Shown: positions 34,922 to 52,575, counted from the stretch's first letter. The stretch: DNA of 64,000 nt from Trifolium pratense (GCF_020283565.1 NC_060061.1:48459362-48523361); one strand, 5' to 3'. Numbers and translations are program-made. The notes: generated by a model from the letters alone, not told the origin.

Positions 34922-37900
34922 ATGAGGCAATGTATTTTGTGTTCAGCACTTGTTGTTATTGCTCTTTGTGTCTTCACCAGTTTGTTTAACTTTACACAAG
35001 CACAACCTCAAACTGCTACTACAGATCCTTATGAGGGTAAGCGATTTCTCAAAATCTTAATTTTCTATATTTCTTTCCCATACTTCTACATAACTACACT
35101 CTAGCTGTCTTTTATTCTTTTTTTTTTTTTTTTTCTTCTTTCAGTATGAGTGAAGTTCCTAATTTAAAAATCTCTTAAAAAAGTTCTTAATTTAAAAATA
35201 GACTTTCAAAAAGCTGTTGTTAACATATATACAGAAGCTGATTAATTCATGATGCAGAAGCAGAATTACAACGTCACAATGGTTGACTTACCTTATCCAG
35301 TTGCCCAAGCGTGTTTGTGTAACTTCAATAATTTTACGAAATTTGATTAATAATTAAAGAGATAGTATGATTTTATTTTTCTTTGGTCAGGAAGAGATAG
35401 TATGATTTTTATTTAAGGGTCATGATATAAAGAATCCAAAATAAGTAGGGTCGTGATATTATGCATGTTATATTGAGAAATACAACTAGAGACTAGAGAA
35501 TATTATTTTTTGTGTACATTTGAAACCGGAAATTCTAAAAAGTTATTTTTTGTTTATATTTAAAAGTAGAGAGTACATTGTTCTTAGCTCACTCGACAAA
35601 ATGCTGAAATTGTTCGAACTCAGGATCTTACAATTATATTTGAGTTTAATTTCAGTGGATTACCACTTTATCTGAGACAAAAGAAAAAGTAGAGACTAGA
35701 GAGTATATTTTTTTTATAAGTTTATTTTAATTGTCAAGAACATCACATTATATGGATAGGCAAAGGTGAATCTAAGATTTTTTTGTTGGTGTGGCCAAAA
35801 TTTATTAGCATAAAAAATTTGACATTGTTAAATTTAAGCATGAAACATATATTCTATGTGTCTTAAATCTTTGGTCATTTTAGAATTTCGTATATAGATT
35901 AAGAAATAATAAATATTGAAATGTTATGTTATTTTTACTCTTACTTTTTATTATAAAAAAATTAATTTAATAAATATTTTTAGTTTTTATAATGGAACAA
36001 ATAGTAAAATATCATTAACTGTACTTTGGTTTTTTAAAAGAACTAAAATTTTGGGACAAAAATAAAAAGATAAAAAAATAAAAAATTAGAGATAGAGGGA
36101 ATATTAAAAGTTTAGTATTCTCTTCACCATATTTAACAATAAACATTTTTTTTTGACGGATTAACAATAAGCTTATGCAAATGGAAATTTACAATACTAA
36201 ATAATTGAACTTCACTTTTATTTATCATTTTTTGACATGATATGTATTTAAATATGAATTTTTAAAATGACAACGATTCAAAATAAAAGTAATAAAAATT
36301 ATGATTCATAACTCAAATATTTTGTTTTCTTTTTTTAGATGATTTTGTTTTTTTAAACATACCTACGAAATAATCATTCAAATATATAAGTTTTCCTAAC
36401 AAGAGAGATCAAAATTGAGTGCATGATAATTTTTTAGGAATTAAAAATTTAATAAAAACTAAGGAAAGACTAAATTTAAAATGTCACTATTTTATAGAGA
36501 TAAAAAACATATTTAATTTTTTTGTCTATTAGCCTAGTAGCTAGAAATTTCACCTTAAAAATGAATAAGTAGAGTGTCAGAGATTCAAAATCCACCTTAT
36601 GAATAATATATGCGATGTTTCAACCAACTGAGTTAAGCTCTCGAAGACAAAACATATTTGAACCTCAAACATTTCACTTATTCATCTTTGAGGTGAATTT
36701 TATAGTCAATAAACTACTTCACACAAAAAAATTGTTGAACCGACACAACTCAATTTTTTAGTTACAGAATTATCCTCTCTATGTACTCTCTCTGTCGCAT
36801 TTTATAAGAGCTACTTTACTAAATGACACTATTAACTTATCTTGCTTCGACTATATTTTTTTAATAATATATAGATATAAATATTAACATATAAGATCTT
36901 GTTTGATTTGTTTTGATGAGTATTTTCAAAATACCAAGTTTTTATAATTTTTACTAATAATTTTTCAAAAAAATAAAATAATTTTTACTAATAAACGATT
37001 AAAAATATTAATCATCAAAATTTACGTTGATATACCTGTGTTGACATAAGTGTGGTAGTGAAACTCATTCTCACCGCCGTATATTGACTGATGTAGCTGG
37101 AGTTTTTTTGATGTAGCTGGAGTTATAAATTCAATATTTAGGAAATGGAGAATATCAGCAGATAAAACTTCATGGAACATAAGTGGTGAGATTTGTAGCG
37201 GAAAAGCCATTGATACCATCACTTCCATTGGAGATAATATTTATAACCCTTTCATCAAATGCGATTGTTCCTTCAACAATCAAACTACTTGCCACATTAC
37301 CTCACTGTATATATTTCTCTTTCTCTCTATCTCAATTACTTTCTTTACTTTATAGTACTATGTTTAATACTATCTATCTGAATCTGAAATGTAACAGGAA
37401 AGTGTCTGCATTGGACGTGGTTAGTGAAATTCCACCTGAGTTATGGACTCTAAATCATCTCACCTTATTGTATGTTTTCTTCCACATTTTTCAATATTAA
37501 CTATACCAATACCGTAATTTATTCCATGTTTCGACCACTCAAAATTCATTTTGGAGATGTATAATTCATTTTGACATGTTTGATTGTTATAGAGTAGAAT
37601 TTTTTTTCCTTCAAAGGCTTTGTTTGGTAAGAAATAGCGGATAGCTGATAAGCTAGCTTATAGCAGATGAGCTTATAGCGGATAGCTTATAAGCTAGCTT
37701 TTAGTTTATAGCAAATAAGCTAGCTAATTGAATTTGTAGTGTTTGGTAAAATTAACTGTTGAACTAGCTTATAAGTAGGAAATGACATAAAAAAGATATG
37801 TTTAATTAATATTTAATTTTTTTCAAATAAGATGATAGGGGTAAAATTGGAAGAAAAAATTATAAGCTATAAGCTCATAAGCTACTTGAAATAGCGTTTG

Positions 37901-40900
37901 AAAAATAAGCTATAAGCTAGTAAAATAAGCTATAAGCTCTGTTTAAAAACTTTTACCAAACAGTGCTTTTTAGCTTATAAGCTAAAAGCTATAAGCTAGC
38001 TTATCGGCCTTCCCAAACAGCGCCTAAGTAGAATTTGTGTAAGTACAATCAATTTTACAATATCAATTAATTCAAAATCGCAGCCGATGAGTGAAGTTTA
38101 GATGACTTACATTTTGACCTGATTAAATCAACTTTAAATACAACTCAAAATATGGGTAGTCTGATCTTCATGCAGCCGTCGAGATGAATCTGAGGCGGTT
38201 GTAAAAAGGTCCTTACTCTCGTCGCTATTAATAGTAATATATGAACCAAGTACCGAATATCTTTTAGCTATGCTAACTTGCTAAGTTTCCTTAAATTGAG
38301 AGCAGGAACCTTGGCCAAAATTACTTGACAGGGTCTATACCTCCCGCGATTGGAAATCTGACTCGTATGCAATACATGTAAAGCAATTTACTCATGTTCA
38401 TGAAAATGTGTATATTTAATTTAATGTTAGGAATATAATTTTCTAATATTTATCTTTAATATATTTAGAAGCTTTGGCATCAATGCTTTGTCAGGAGAGC
38501 TTCCAAAGGAATTGGGAAATCTTACTCAGCTGGTTTCATTGTAAGTTATGCTATTTAAAAGTTATTTGTTTTTATAATGATATTTTTACTCTTGTAGATG
38601 ATGTCTTAGGAGATGATGTTGTTTTTTAAGTCTTATGACAATTGATATGTGTTTGAACCTGTGAAGCACGGATACGGACACTGACACCGATAATAATTTG
38701 AGAAAATGACACAATTCAATGTAATTATAAGTGTCGGTGTCGTGTCGGTGTCCGACATCGACGCGTGTCCGACACCGGTACACGCCTAATCCGAGGAGTA
38801 TCCATGCTTCATGGGTTTGAATAGATAACTGTCATGACCATATATAATAATATAACTTCAAGAGTCAATTTTGATAAACTTCTAATTTACTTATGAAAGA
38901 AGAAATTTTAAAAGTGTCTCTCTATAACTATGAGTCTTTTAATTAATACTAGCTTATTGTATGAGTTTAAATTAGAATATATGCTTTAGTTTTTTCAGAG
39001 GCTCTTTATTTAGCTTTTCCATAAAAAATTTATAAGGACTTTTTCGCAAGTCATGAATGATAGTCTTTTTTGAGAACTTCCATATGTTAGAAAATAATCC
39101 AAATTAACTTACCTTATTCTAAGATGTTTTTGTTTTTACTACACAATGTGCATGCAATTTTTTTTGTTGATGACAATTCAGATTTGTAATCCTCTAAATT
39201 TCCAGGGCTTTTGGGGGTAACAAGTTATCAGGGTCTTTGCCATCTGAACTTGGGAAGCTGGTAAATCTACAATCATTGTAAGTACTTCTTTAGTCTTAAT
39301 TTGAATATTTTTAAAAAATAAATTAATTGGAGTTTAAAGTTGTTCTTGCTGAAGTTGTTTTGATACCAGGCCGGTGATGTACCGAGCTCAGGTATTAGAA
39401 TAATAGTGATTTCAAGAGGTTTAAATTTCCAAGAATATTTCCTTGTAGCTACATGGATAGTTCTGGAATCAGTGGTCCAATTCCACAGACATTTGCAAGC
39501 CTTAAGAATATGTTGCTATTGTAAGATATTGCTAATCCCTTCTACCTTATATGATAATAGATTAAAAAACTAGAACTCTAATGGTAAAAATGGTTTTTCT
39601 GCTAATTTCAGATATGCTTCAGACAATAATCTCACTGGTAGAATACCCGACTTCATAGGAGGTTGGTCTAAGCTTCAAAACTTGTAAGACAATCTTACCA
39701 ATTTAACTTATTTTCTTCTTAGTTTAATTTCATATTTTGTTCTTCAAATGTTCACTAACTGTTTCTGTGAATTGGTGTATGGTTTCATAGGAGGTTTCAG
39801 GGTAATTCTTTTGAAGGTCCAATACCCTCATCATTTTCCAATTTGACTTCTTTGTCAGAATTGTGAGTTTTGTTAATAATTTCTTGTATGGTTGATGTTG
39901 ATTTATGAAAGCTAATATATCATATGTGACATAAATGCAGGAGAATAAGTGGTTTATCTAATGGTACGTTGAATGTAATAAGGAACATGAAGTCTATACA
40001 AATCTTGTAAGGATGTAACTCTGCTAATTATCATGTCTAATAGTCTCCCAAGTAGAATGAAATCTTAAATTGTCCTTTTTAGTGTAAATTTAATCTAATA
40101 ATTTGGTTACAATTGTTGCAGAGAATTGAGAAATAACAATATTTCTGGTTCAATTCCTTCCACCATAGGAGAATTTCAAAATTTGACCCTACTGTGAGTA
40201 TCACTTGTTTGTGTTTCAATTTAGACGCATTTGAACCAATTAGGTAAAAGTTGTTTCACATCAGAACATGTTCAAGGGATATCTTAATTCTTAAATTAAA
40301 GCATCAATGTTTTTAAAACAAATATGGGATATTTAAAAGCTAAGTTATTTCTGATCTGAGCTTAACATGTTCATTACTGGTTAGCCATAAACTTCACTTT
40401 AACATCCACTCATCTTTTTCAGTATCACTATTTTCCTTTTGTTGTACACTTATATAAATATTCAACTTTGTTTTTTGTTTGCCTATACTTATAATTTGTT
40501 TTTTGTTTGCAAAAATGAAAACAATCATCTAAGTGTTATATTTGTGTTGAAACACAAAGTGGGATGATCATATATTCATGCTCGTTCTTGCAGGGACTTA
40601 AGCTTCAATAAAATCTCAGGACAAATACCTGGATCAATTTTCAATTTGAGTTCACTCACTTCCTTGTAATATTCCATTTCCTAAGTAATTATATATCCAT
40701 TTGGTGATATGCTATCATATGTAGTGTAAATGATGTTTTGGTTTTATCAAATTTCAGGTTTCTTGGAAATAACACACTTAGTGGCACTCTCCCTCAGCGG
40801 AAAAGTTCATTTCTTAACAACATGTGAGTAGAAAGACAAGCTATGGATCATATATGTTGGTGTTTTGAAAATCGCCAACATATTGATTTAAATTTTAAAT

Positions 40901-43900
40901 CTACAATCTTCATTATCTGTCCTTCAGTTAGTTTGATTTAACACGCTTGCAGAGACTTGTCATACAATGATCTATCAGGAATCCTCCCTTCTTGGACAAA
41001 CGAGCCAAGTTTACAACTGTAAGTTTCATGGTCGTTTTCTTCCTCCATTTGCATATTAATTTTCCAAAGATTCAACTAGTTTGCATCCTATCTGTTCAAT
41101 GCGTTAATCCTCCAATTGTTATACATCACGGTTTCTCAGATTCAATTTTAGTCAGTTATTTTCATTTCTTAAACATTTTTCTTTAGTTCTTTTCCCTAAA
41201 ATAATAAAACCATGCATGTCTCTATCTGCTTTTAATTGTCAACTAAATTTTATAAACTATTATTTGCAACAAATCTATTTATGATTTCAACTTTCATAAA
41301 AAAATATCTATAAACTATTATGTGTGTGAAACTAGTTAATATTTTTTGGGTATAATATGCAGGAACGTAGTTGCCAATAACTTGACAATAGTAAATTCAA
41401 ATACCAGGTAACTTTTATACAGATGCTTCAATGTTGATTGTTTCAATATTTTTTTTAAAACTTTTGAACTTACAGTCAAAATTGAAAGACTGGTTGCACC
41501 CTTTAATTATACTACTAACTAACTATTCTTCATCTTGACCAAAAATTGTATCAAAATAGTTGACATATTTTATGTTGATGATATTAAATATCATTTTGTT
41601 TAAAGCCGTATGAATTTCATGGTATGAAACATAACTTTTGTTTTGTAGTGGTTTGCCTACTGGGCTCAACTGTCTCCAGAAAAATTTTCCATGCAATCGT
41701 GGTGCTGCAAGATGTAAGAGTGATTATAAGCTAGTTTTCTTGTTAGAATTATGCTAGCAACTGTTTTTATACCAAACATAAGATTGATTTTGAGGAGGAA
41801 ATAGCAAAAATTACTGCTCAACAAAAGAAATACAACTCTAGAAAATGCATAAACTGATACAAATACAAAGAGCATTAATATTTGTGCTACAAATCTTTTT
41901 CATCAATGGCCTTAACGTTCGTTTGACTTGTCTAAATATACATATATGGTTTAATTGAGACTGGAGTTAATTATGTGAATTAAAACACATTTTCGACCAT
42001 TGATCAATATATAATCTATGGTGCAGATTCTGACTTTGCGATCAAGTGCGGTGGTCCACAAATTACAACTACAGATGGAATTGTGTATCAAACGGACAAT
42101 GAGACACTTGGTCCTGCTACATACTTTGTTACTGATACAAATAGATGGGCTGTTAGTAATGTTGGAATGTTTTATGGGAGTAGCGATCCTCGTCTGTTCA
42201 AAAATTCTATTACAAATCAGTTCACTCGTACTGTGAACTCAGAGCTTTTTAAAACTGCCCGGCTCTCTGCATCATCATTAAGATATTACGGTCTGGGGCT
42301 AGAAAATGGTTTTTACAACATTACCCTCCAATTTGCAGAAACAGATATTCTAGATTCTACTTCTACCACATGGAAAAGCCTCGGGAGACGAGTCTTTGAT
42401 ATTTATATCCAGGTACTTATGTTGTTGAAATATCACATTGACTAGAGATATATTCAATGTAGTTCTTATGTGGCTAAGGGAATCTTCACATTGTCTAGTT
42501 TTCATATTTTATGTTTTAAATTTCAGGGGACTCCTGTTTTGAAGGATTTTGACATACAAAAAGAAGCTGGAGGTGTGTCTTTCAGAGCTGTTCAAAAGCA
42601 ATTTAGGTCTGAAGTGAAAGAAAACTATCTTGAGGTCCATCTCTTTTGGGCCGGAAAAGGGACTTTGGCTATACCTGGCCCTGGCCAAATTACTTATGGG
42701 CCCTTGATTCAAGCCATTAGTGCTACCCCAGGTAAAAGTGCAAAAAAAAATTATGCATTTAAAGTGTTGACTTATCACAGCATATAATCTTTTCTTTGGA
42801 AAATATTTAAATTTGTAATTCAATTTGTACCTGTATAGATTTCGTACCTACTGTCAGCAATGAACCTCCCAGTTCCAGCAGTAAAAAGAATAGTGTGGGT
42901 CTAATCATTGGAATTGTTGTGGGTGTTGGAGTTATTGGCTTACTAGCAGTTTTGGTCATTTTCTATATCATTCGGAGAAGAAAACAATATGACGACGATG
43001 ATGGTAACAAAATTTTATCAATACATTTATAGTTTTTTTGCCTGGTTAATTTAATTGCCTTCTTGCAGTTTTTTAGATTTTATTTAGATTATAAGTAGTA
43101 TAGTATATATTTGCATGATAAATTTTTAAATCTTGGGGAGATGTCTTATATATGCTTTTGTATAATGGCAAGTCAAATATTCACTTTTAGCAGAAAATAT
43201 TCTTTATATTTAGGTGTTTAGGTGTTTGTAGCAGAAAGAAATGATTGTATAATATGTATGTGCTTTTATGATGTTTGATTTCTTATCTTAATCCATTGCA
43301 TTCTAAACTATGTTTGTGTTCAATTTTTTCAGAGCTTGTAGGCATTGATACGATGCCAAACACTTTCAGCTATTATGAGTTAAAAAATGCTACTAGCGAC
43401 TTCAATCGTGACAATAAACTTGGAGAGGGGGGTTTTGGACCTGTTTATAAGGTGAATATTTTATTGTCTCTGTATAAGAAATCATGATAACATTGTGCTG
43501 GGTCGTAGGATCGTACAATCTTATGATCCCCAGCCCTGAAACCATGCTGCATTCCTGTGAAGATCGTCGAATGGCGCTTTGTGGTCAAGATCATGTTCTT
43601 TGGAGCAGGATCATAAATCCATTGTGCTGGTTCCACCCGTTTGGGCTTTCTGAGCTCGGACCGAGTTATTTTTATAAAAACCCAATTTTATGGATGATTA
43701 TCGTTGTCGCTCACATAAGTTAATTGTAGATTGTTTTAGTTAATTAATTTTTGTTTATCTTTTATTTATAATATTGTTGTTAATTAATAAGGATATACTT
43801 TCTAGAGCTTTTCCCTATCTCCAAGAACTGCATCTGCCGTTGATAATAGTTCGATTTTGTTGATGAAATTATATTTAATTTTTTTATTGGTATGGAACAT

Positions 43901-45366
43901 TTTAGTCTAATATTATAATTAAATCCGCTCGTTATGATGATATATAATTTTTTTCCTTTTTGTCGTTGCAGGGGACACTTAATGATGGAAGATTAGTGGC
44001 TGTAAAACAATTATCTATAGGATCCCATCAAGGAAAGAGCCAGTTTGTAGCTGAGATTGCTACTATATCTGCTGTGCAACACCGTAATCTTGTCAAATTA
44101 TATGGATGTTGTATTGAAGGGAGTAAAAGACTTCTTGTCTACGAGTATTTAGAAAATAAAAGTCTTGATCAAGCATTGTTTGGTATGAGATGCAATAATT
44201 TTCTTCCATGACTATGTTTGCGTGTATATGCTTATTTGCTTGATCGTTTCTCTTGTTTATAATTAAGGACATTGTTGGCTTGTTTGGACAGGAAATGGTT
44301 TATTACTCAATTGGTCAACCCGCTATGATGTTTGTATGGGTGTTGCAAGAGGTTTGACATATTTACATGAGGAGTCACGGCTCCGGATTGTGCACCGCGA
44401 TGTGAAAGCTAGTAATATTCTACTCGATTCTAAGCTTGTCCCAAAAATATCTGACTTTGGCTTGGCCAAATTATATGACGATAAAAAAACGCATATAAGC
44501 ACCCGTGTTGCTGGGACGATGTAAGCCATTAATAACACTCGATCCTCTTGTATTAGTTTATGATGTTATCAATATTTGATTTGATTTGTGTTTATTATGT
44601 TTCAAATTTTACTAAATTTTCAATGTACTCTAAATCTCATGAAGTGGATATCTTGCACCGGAGTATGCCATGCGTGGACACCTCACAGAGAAAGCGGATG
44701 TTTTTTCCTTTGGTGTTGTGGCTCTTGAGTTAGTTAGTGGGAGGCCAAATTCCGATCCAAGTTTGGAAGGAGAAAAGATGTATCTTCTAGAATGGGTATG
44801 TATGATGATACTTTTGTTTCATTTACGATTATCTAAACGAGAGAATATTCTGATTCAGACATGCTATCTCAATCGATTGCCATATAAACGAGAGAATGAT
44901 TATGTGTAACAATACCTTTAGTTTCATTGAATATTCAGACTATTTCAATTTTGTATTGCTTTCAGACAGAGCTGAATGTTATTGTTGTTTTGTTTAGGCT
45001 TGGCAGCTTCATGAAAAGAACTGTATAAATGATCTGATAGATGCTAGACTATCAGAATTCAACACGGAAGAAGTCCAACGCGTTGTGAAAATAGGACTTT
45101 TGTGCACTCAGACATCACCAAACTTACGGCCATCAATGTCACGTGTAGTGGCAATGCTTTCAGGAGATGTTGAAGTGAGTGTTGTAATATCAAGGCCCGG
45201 ATACTTGACTGACTGGAAATTTGACGATGTTAGCAGCATCCTGACTGATGTTTCAACGGCTGGGTTTGAATCAAGTTATTACAATTCATCATCAAATACC
45301 AGCATAGTTGGTGGTAGTGCATATATTAATTCACCAAATGATCCATCTAAATCCATCCTTCATTAG
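34922..45366 (+). CDS. LRR-malectin receptor-like kinase (LRR-VIII-2 type)
   Basis: Twenty-four exons give 1031 residues, the normal family length: 34922-35036, 37117-37306, 37398-37469, 38306-38377, 38469-38540, 39206-39277, 39449-39520, 39612-39683, 39791-39862, 39941-40006, 40122-40193, 40594-40665, 40758-40823, 40953-41018, 41363-41407, 41649-41713, 42027-42412, 42527-42731, 42839-43003, 43333-43451, 43972-44182, 44292-44520, 44645-44795, 44998-45366. Order: signal peptide (1-28), leucine-rich repeats (about 100-390, one per 72- or 66-bp exon), malectin domain (about 420-600), transmembrane helix (about 636-660), kinase (about 690-970). [27 protein letters not shown] and YLAPEYA are intact, so an active Ser/Thr kinase is expected at the plasma membrane. 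The ligand is unknown. Confidence 0.93.
35037..37116 (+). other. 2.1-kb first intron of the receptor kinase
   Basis: Holds two degenerate tRNA-like repeats (around 35585-35660 and 36530-36640) and otherwise AT-rich DNA. It ends in a duplicated acceptor: GATGTAG followed by CTGGAGT occurs twice, 20 bp apart, with exon starts possible at 37097 or 37117. Confidence 0.7.
37616..38024. mobile_element. MITE in receptor kinase intron 3
   Basis: About 409 bp. Ends GGCTTTGTTTGG and, inverted, GGCGCTGTTTGG. The sub-terminal parts repeat AGCTTATAAGCTA-like words, so the whole element folds back on itself. Resembles common plant hAT/PIF-type MITEs; no clear target-site duplication. Confidence 0.65.
38658..38814. 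mobile_element. GC-rich MITE in receptor kinase intron 5
   Basis: 157 bp, ends CCTGTGAAGCACGGATAC and inverted CCATGAAGCATGGATAC, with internal GTGTCGGTGTC repeats. Flanked by GTTTGAA at 38651-38657 and 38815-38821, compatible with an hAT-type duplication. Confidence 0.7.
43452..43971 (+). other. Intron 20 of the receptor kinase
   Basis: The first 230 bp are less AT-rich than the rest and carry the partly self-complementary text GGATCGTACAATCTTATGATC. An open frame of 79 codons there has no recognisable domain. Possibly an unclassified repeat. Confidence 0.4.
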
Positions 45367-47065
45367 ACTGTTAGAGATGGTAGGTAAAAATTTGTGTATT
45401 CTTATGCAAAGCTTGATGTACAAAGAATATTTCTTTATGCAAGAAAGGAACATTCCTACTGTCTTTTCATTTCTTGTAAGTCATCAATGTTGATAATTCT
45501 TTTCCTATATAAATAGGTCATACCACAAGTAATAAAAATAAGAATATTTTGGTTAAAAATTACTACATTGTGTGTTTGTGAGATTATGCATCTTTTTAGT
45601 ATCCTTTTATTGTTGTTTAGTATTCAATTCTTGCTAATTCTTATTCCTTGTTATATTAATTGGCATTCCAAGTGTGATTTTCACGGGAGGGCTTAAAGTG
45701 AGCATCTTAGCCTCTCTTTTTTTTTTTTTTTTTGACTTAATTGTATTTTTAGTCTCTCAATTTAAAAATCAAACATTATTGTCCCCTATTTTGATTTTTT
45801 TTCCCCTTCCAATTTTGCTCCTAAATCAACAAATCTTTTTCATTAGCTTTGATGCATTGCCATTCAATCTAATAAAGAGGATTTCCATGTTATGGTTATT
45901 TATCAAGTGAGTATTGTCACATCAGCGCTTTATGTGTCAGCTAATAAAAAAATGTGACACATCAGCGTTTTTGGGTGATAAAATGGAATGAGGGGTAAAA
46001 TTCCAAAAAAATCAAAATAAAGGGACAAAAATGTTTGATTTTTAAATGGGAGATCAAGATTGTGGAACATGTAAAATAGAGACCAAAAGTGCAATTAAGA
46101 TTTTTCTTTTTTTTAATAACAGTCACCTTTCAACAAGAAAAAAAAAGTGTTTCAGATTTAACTGGAAGCCACTATTTGACTATATGAATGACAATATTCT
46201 AATGTGAACGACTAAAACATATTTTTTATAAACAACTTAATTAAATGGTTATAGTAAAAATGCTTTTCATATAAGTGCTTATATACAGTATAAGCTATTT
46301 CCAGGCCTTAAAATAGATTCTTAGTTATCCACTCTTTCTATATTTGAAAACAAAGAATTCTTATAAAAAGAACCAGATGGATGGAATAATAAAGAAGCAA
46401 TTTTGTGCGTAATCCACAATATAGGAAAATAATTATTTGTGTACACATTTTTTTTCTAGAAAATAATTAAACTTTCATAACTTTTTCTTTTTACACTAAA
46501 AACTTCCATAACTTAGTAGTATAGCTGTATAATAATTAGTAACAACAATGTCTCTTTGTAACAGACAACGTTAAAATTTGATCCTTTAAACCTTCTTAAC
46601 ATACAAATGGCCATTTAGTTTTCCATCCGAAAAATTCTCATCACCCTTTGTCTCATTATCTTACTCTTCCCACAAATATACACACTAAATTAAGAAGACT
46701 CTTTCAATTTGCACCCTCCTACAATTTCTCACTATCAATACTTCCTATGCTCCAATTTCACCAAAACATTCCTAGCTGTGACTCAACTAAACTAACAATC
46801 ATTTTGTCACCATTTAATTTTTTAATTTTTTTTTTATAGTTTTTTAATTTTTTTTTAATTTTTTTCTTATGTACACTTTTTCCAAATAATCTTTCATTCA
46901 ACCCCCTAAACCCATTATTATTCACCAATCACCATCTTTGACATATTCGCATCCTATATCTCTCTCATACATTCATTTTTCTATTTTCTCTTTCCTTCAT
47001 CATTTGAACATTTTTGTTTCACCTTTGAACATTTTTATTTTTATTTTACCTCTCTCCCTTCCACC
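45367..47065. other. Intergenic region between receptor kinase and CPK
   Basis: Contains the kinase 3' flank, a foldback element (45738-46105) and the pyrimidine-rich leader/promoter region of the CPK gene. No additional gene seen. Confidence 0.5.
45738..46105. mobile_element. Foldback MITE, about 370 bp
   Basis: The left arm starts CTTAATTGTATTTTTAGTCT and the right arm, read on the minus strand, CTTAATTGCACTTTTGGTCT. Both continue with AAAAATCAAACATT and TATTTTGATTTTTTT. Non-coding; target-site duplication not determined. Confidence 0.7.
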
Positions 47066-50466
<3,401 letters not shown>

Positions 50467-51155
50467 TTGTGGTGGGTGTTATTAGCAAAAAAGAAAAGAA
50501 AAGGGGGTTTATTTATTTTTAGTCTGATAATTTTCTTTGGTGGTGAATTGTTGATGGGTGAATGGTCATGTATTGCACATAGTATATTGTATCATGGGGT
50601 TGGGAGGGGATGTAAATTTGATGGGTCAAAGGTGAAAACAAAATGTTGAAAAATGGGAGGAGTGGGGGTGTCAAAAGAAGACAAATTAACCCTTAAGAAA
50701 TGTTAAAGATATGATAGGGATTTGGTTGGTTAACATTTTTTTTCTTTAATTTTCTTGTGAAAATTGTAACCTCACATGTATTAATATTAGGAATGAGAAA
50801 GAAAAAAGATGTTTGTATACCAACAATTCCTTTTTTTTTTCTTCTTTCAAGTGACACAAAATTGCAATTTTTTGTAAGTTCTTAATAAAAATAAAATAGT
50901 GTTGCATAAGTATTATTCAGTTGGTAGCTAGGTGGTGCACATTGATATACAATAGTCTAATTTAAATTTTATATTTCACATTTCTCTTCATTTAACGAAT
51001 AGAAGTTATTTGTGACATTTAATAGTAAAAGCTATTAAAGCTCGGCTCAAACAAGGTCAAACTCTTACGACCAACACGTCATGAACGATAATTAACAAAG
51101 AAAAGAAAATAAAAGATAGATTTTGATGCAAATATTACAAGGACTTTCTCTTCTT
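50467..51155. other. Tail-to-tail intergenic region between CPK and chalcone reductase
   Basis: Both genes end here, so it should hold both 3' untranslated regions. AATAAAA near 50885 is a possible polyadenylation signal for CPK. No other gene seen. Confidence 0.5.
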
Positions 51156-52575
51156 TTATATTTCATCATCCCAGAGATCATTGAGACTTGGCTTGGTTGG
51201 TCCAGGAATCAAACGGTTCTGATTAATTTGATCAATTTTTTGAAGATCTTCCTTAGTCAATGTCCAATCAAAGATATGCAGATTTTGATTCATTCTCTGC
51301 TTATCATAGCTCTTGGGAACAAAAGTGATTCCTTGTTCATATAACCATCTCAGAGAGATTTGTGCAACAGATTTTCCATGAGCATCTGCAATCTCTTTAA
51401 GCATATCATTCTCCATAACCTCATTTGATCCCCTGCTTGCACCTTTCCGCAATGGCGAAAATGCAGTTAACACTATTCCGTTTGCGTTGCAGAACTCTCT
51501 AAGCTTCTTTTGTTGCCATGCAAGGTTCATCTCCACCTATACACATACATTAGTTTATTTTAGTAAATTTAGTAAGAAAATTAATATGAACTTCGATTGG
51601 AAGATCGAATAGCTCAACTGGTTTGAACTAAGAATTTTGGTGAAGGAGAAAATATTAACATAACAACTAATGACATACTTGATTAACCGCGGGGAGGATG
51701 GTGGCAACGGCGAGAAGATTTTGAAGCTTCTTGACAGAGAAGTTGCTAACTCCAATAGCTTTAGTGAGTCCAAGTTTCAAAGATTCTTCCATAGATTGCC
51801 ATACACCCTTTACATCAAATGGCAAGAGATCTGCAACATCAATTGGAAATGAAAACTTTCCAGGCTGAGAACTTAGGGGCCAGTGAATCAGGTACAAATC
51901 CAAGTAGTCCAATTGCAGAGTCCTGCGCAAATTAATTAAACAAGTTTAGCCTCATCTCAATAAGTACTGGATAGAACAACACGAAATAGAACAACATTAC
52001 AAGACAAATTATTAAGTTATTGTATAACATGTTTTATGCGATATTTAGTGGACAAAATGTTATTTTGGTATTAGTGAGGGACAAAAGTTTTAATTTTTCA
52101 GTCCCTTGCGTGTTGGTCCAATTTGTCCAGTCTCCTAGAAATAGTTTTAAAATAAAAAACACAGTACAACTGAAATTGTCCTGACTCCAGTCCAATCCCT
52201 TATATTTTAGCAGATCATACAAAATATTGATCATAAGAATTAAGAATTTGCTTACTTGAGAGATTTTTGAAGAGCAGGAAGAACAAGATGAGGATGATTT
52301 TCAGTGACCCAAAGTTTAGAAGTAACAAAAAGCTCTTCTCTAGTGACAAGGCCAAGTTGAATAGCTTCTTTCAAAGCTTCACCAAGAGCTTGTTCTGAGC
52401 CATAAGCAGCTGCAGTATCAAAATGTCTATAACCTTGTTTGATAGCTTCAATGATAGCTTCTTTAGTGTCTTTCTTACAAGTGAAATCAGGGGCTGATCC
52501 CATTCCAATCACAGGCATTTTTAGTTGACTAGAGGTGTTGCTAAGTACCTTTGTTGGGATTTCAACACTACCCAT
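51156..52575 (-). CDS. CHR: Chalcone reductase (NAD(P)H-dependent 6'-deoxychalcone synthase)
   Basis: Three exons (52575-52256, 51922-51679, 51536-51156) give 314 residues, the standard CHR length. It is an aldo-keto reductase with the catalytic tetrad Asp53 ([11 protein letters not shown]), Tyr58, Lys87 (VTSKLWV) and His120 (LIHWPLSS). The sequence follows the alfalfa and soybean enzymes almost residue for residue as I know them, including [15 protein letters not shown] and [18 protein letters not shown] works with chalcone synthase in the cytosol to make isoliquiritigenin, the entry to 5-deoxyflavonoids and isoflavonoid phytoalexins in legumes. The chosen ATG gives the canonical MGSVEIPTK start; an upstream in-frame ATG would lie above the TATA box. 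No defects seen. A CYP75A gene lies 3.4 kb upstream on the same strand. Confidence 0.95.

Noticed and set aside
35259..35347. Possible second exon of the receptor kinase behind a GCAG acceptor at 35265
   Set aside because: In phase with exon 1 it hits a stop after about nine codons. The conserved continuation lies at 37117, where the family sequence [16 protein letters not shown] follows in frame, so the early site is treated as intronic.
43484..43723. 79-codon open frame in intron 20 of the receptor kinase
   Set aside because: No known domain, and it lies between two phase-matched kinase exons; probably part of an unclassified repeat.
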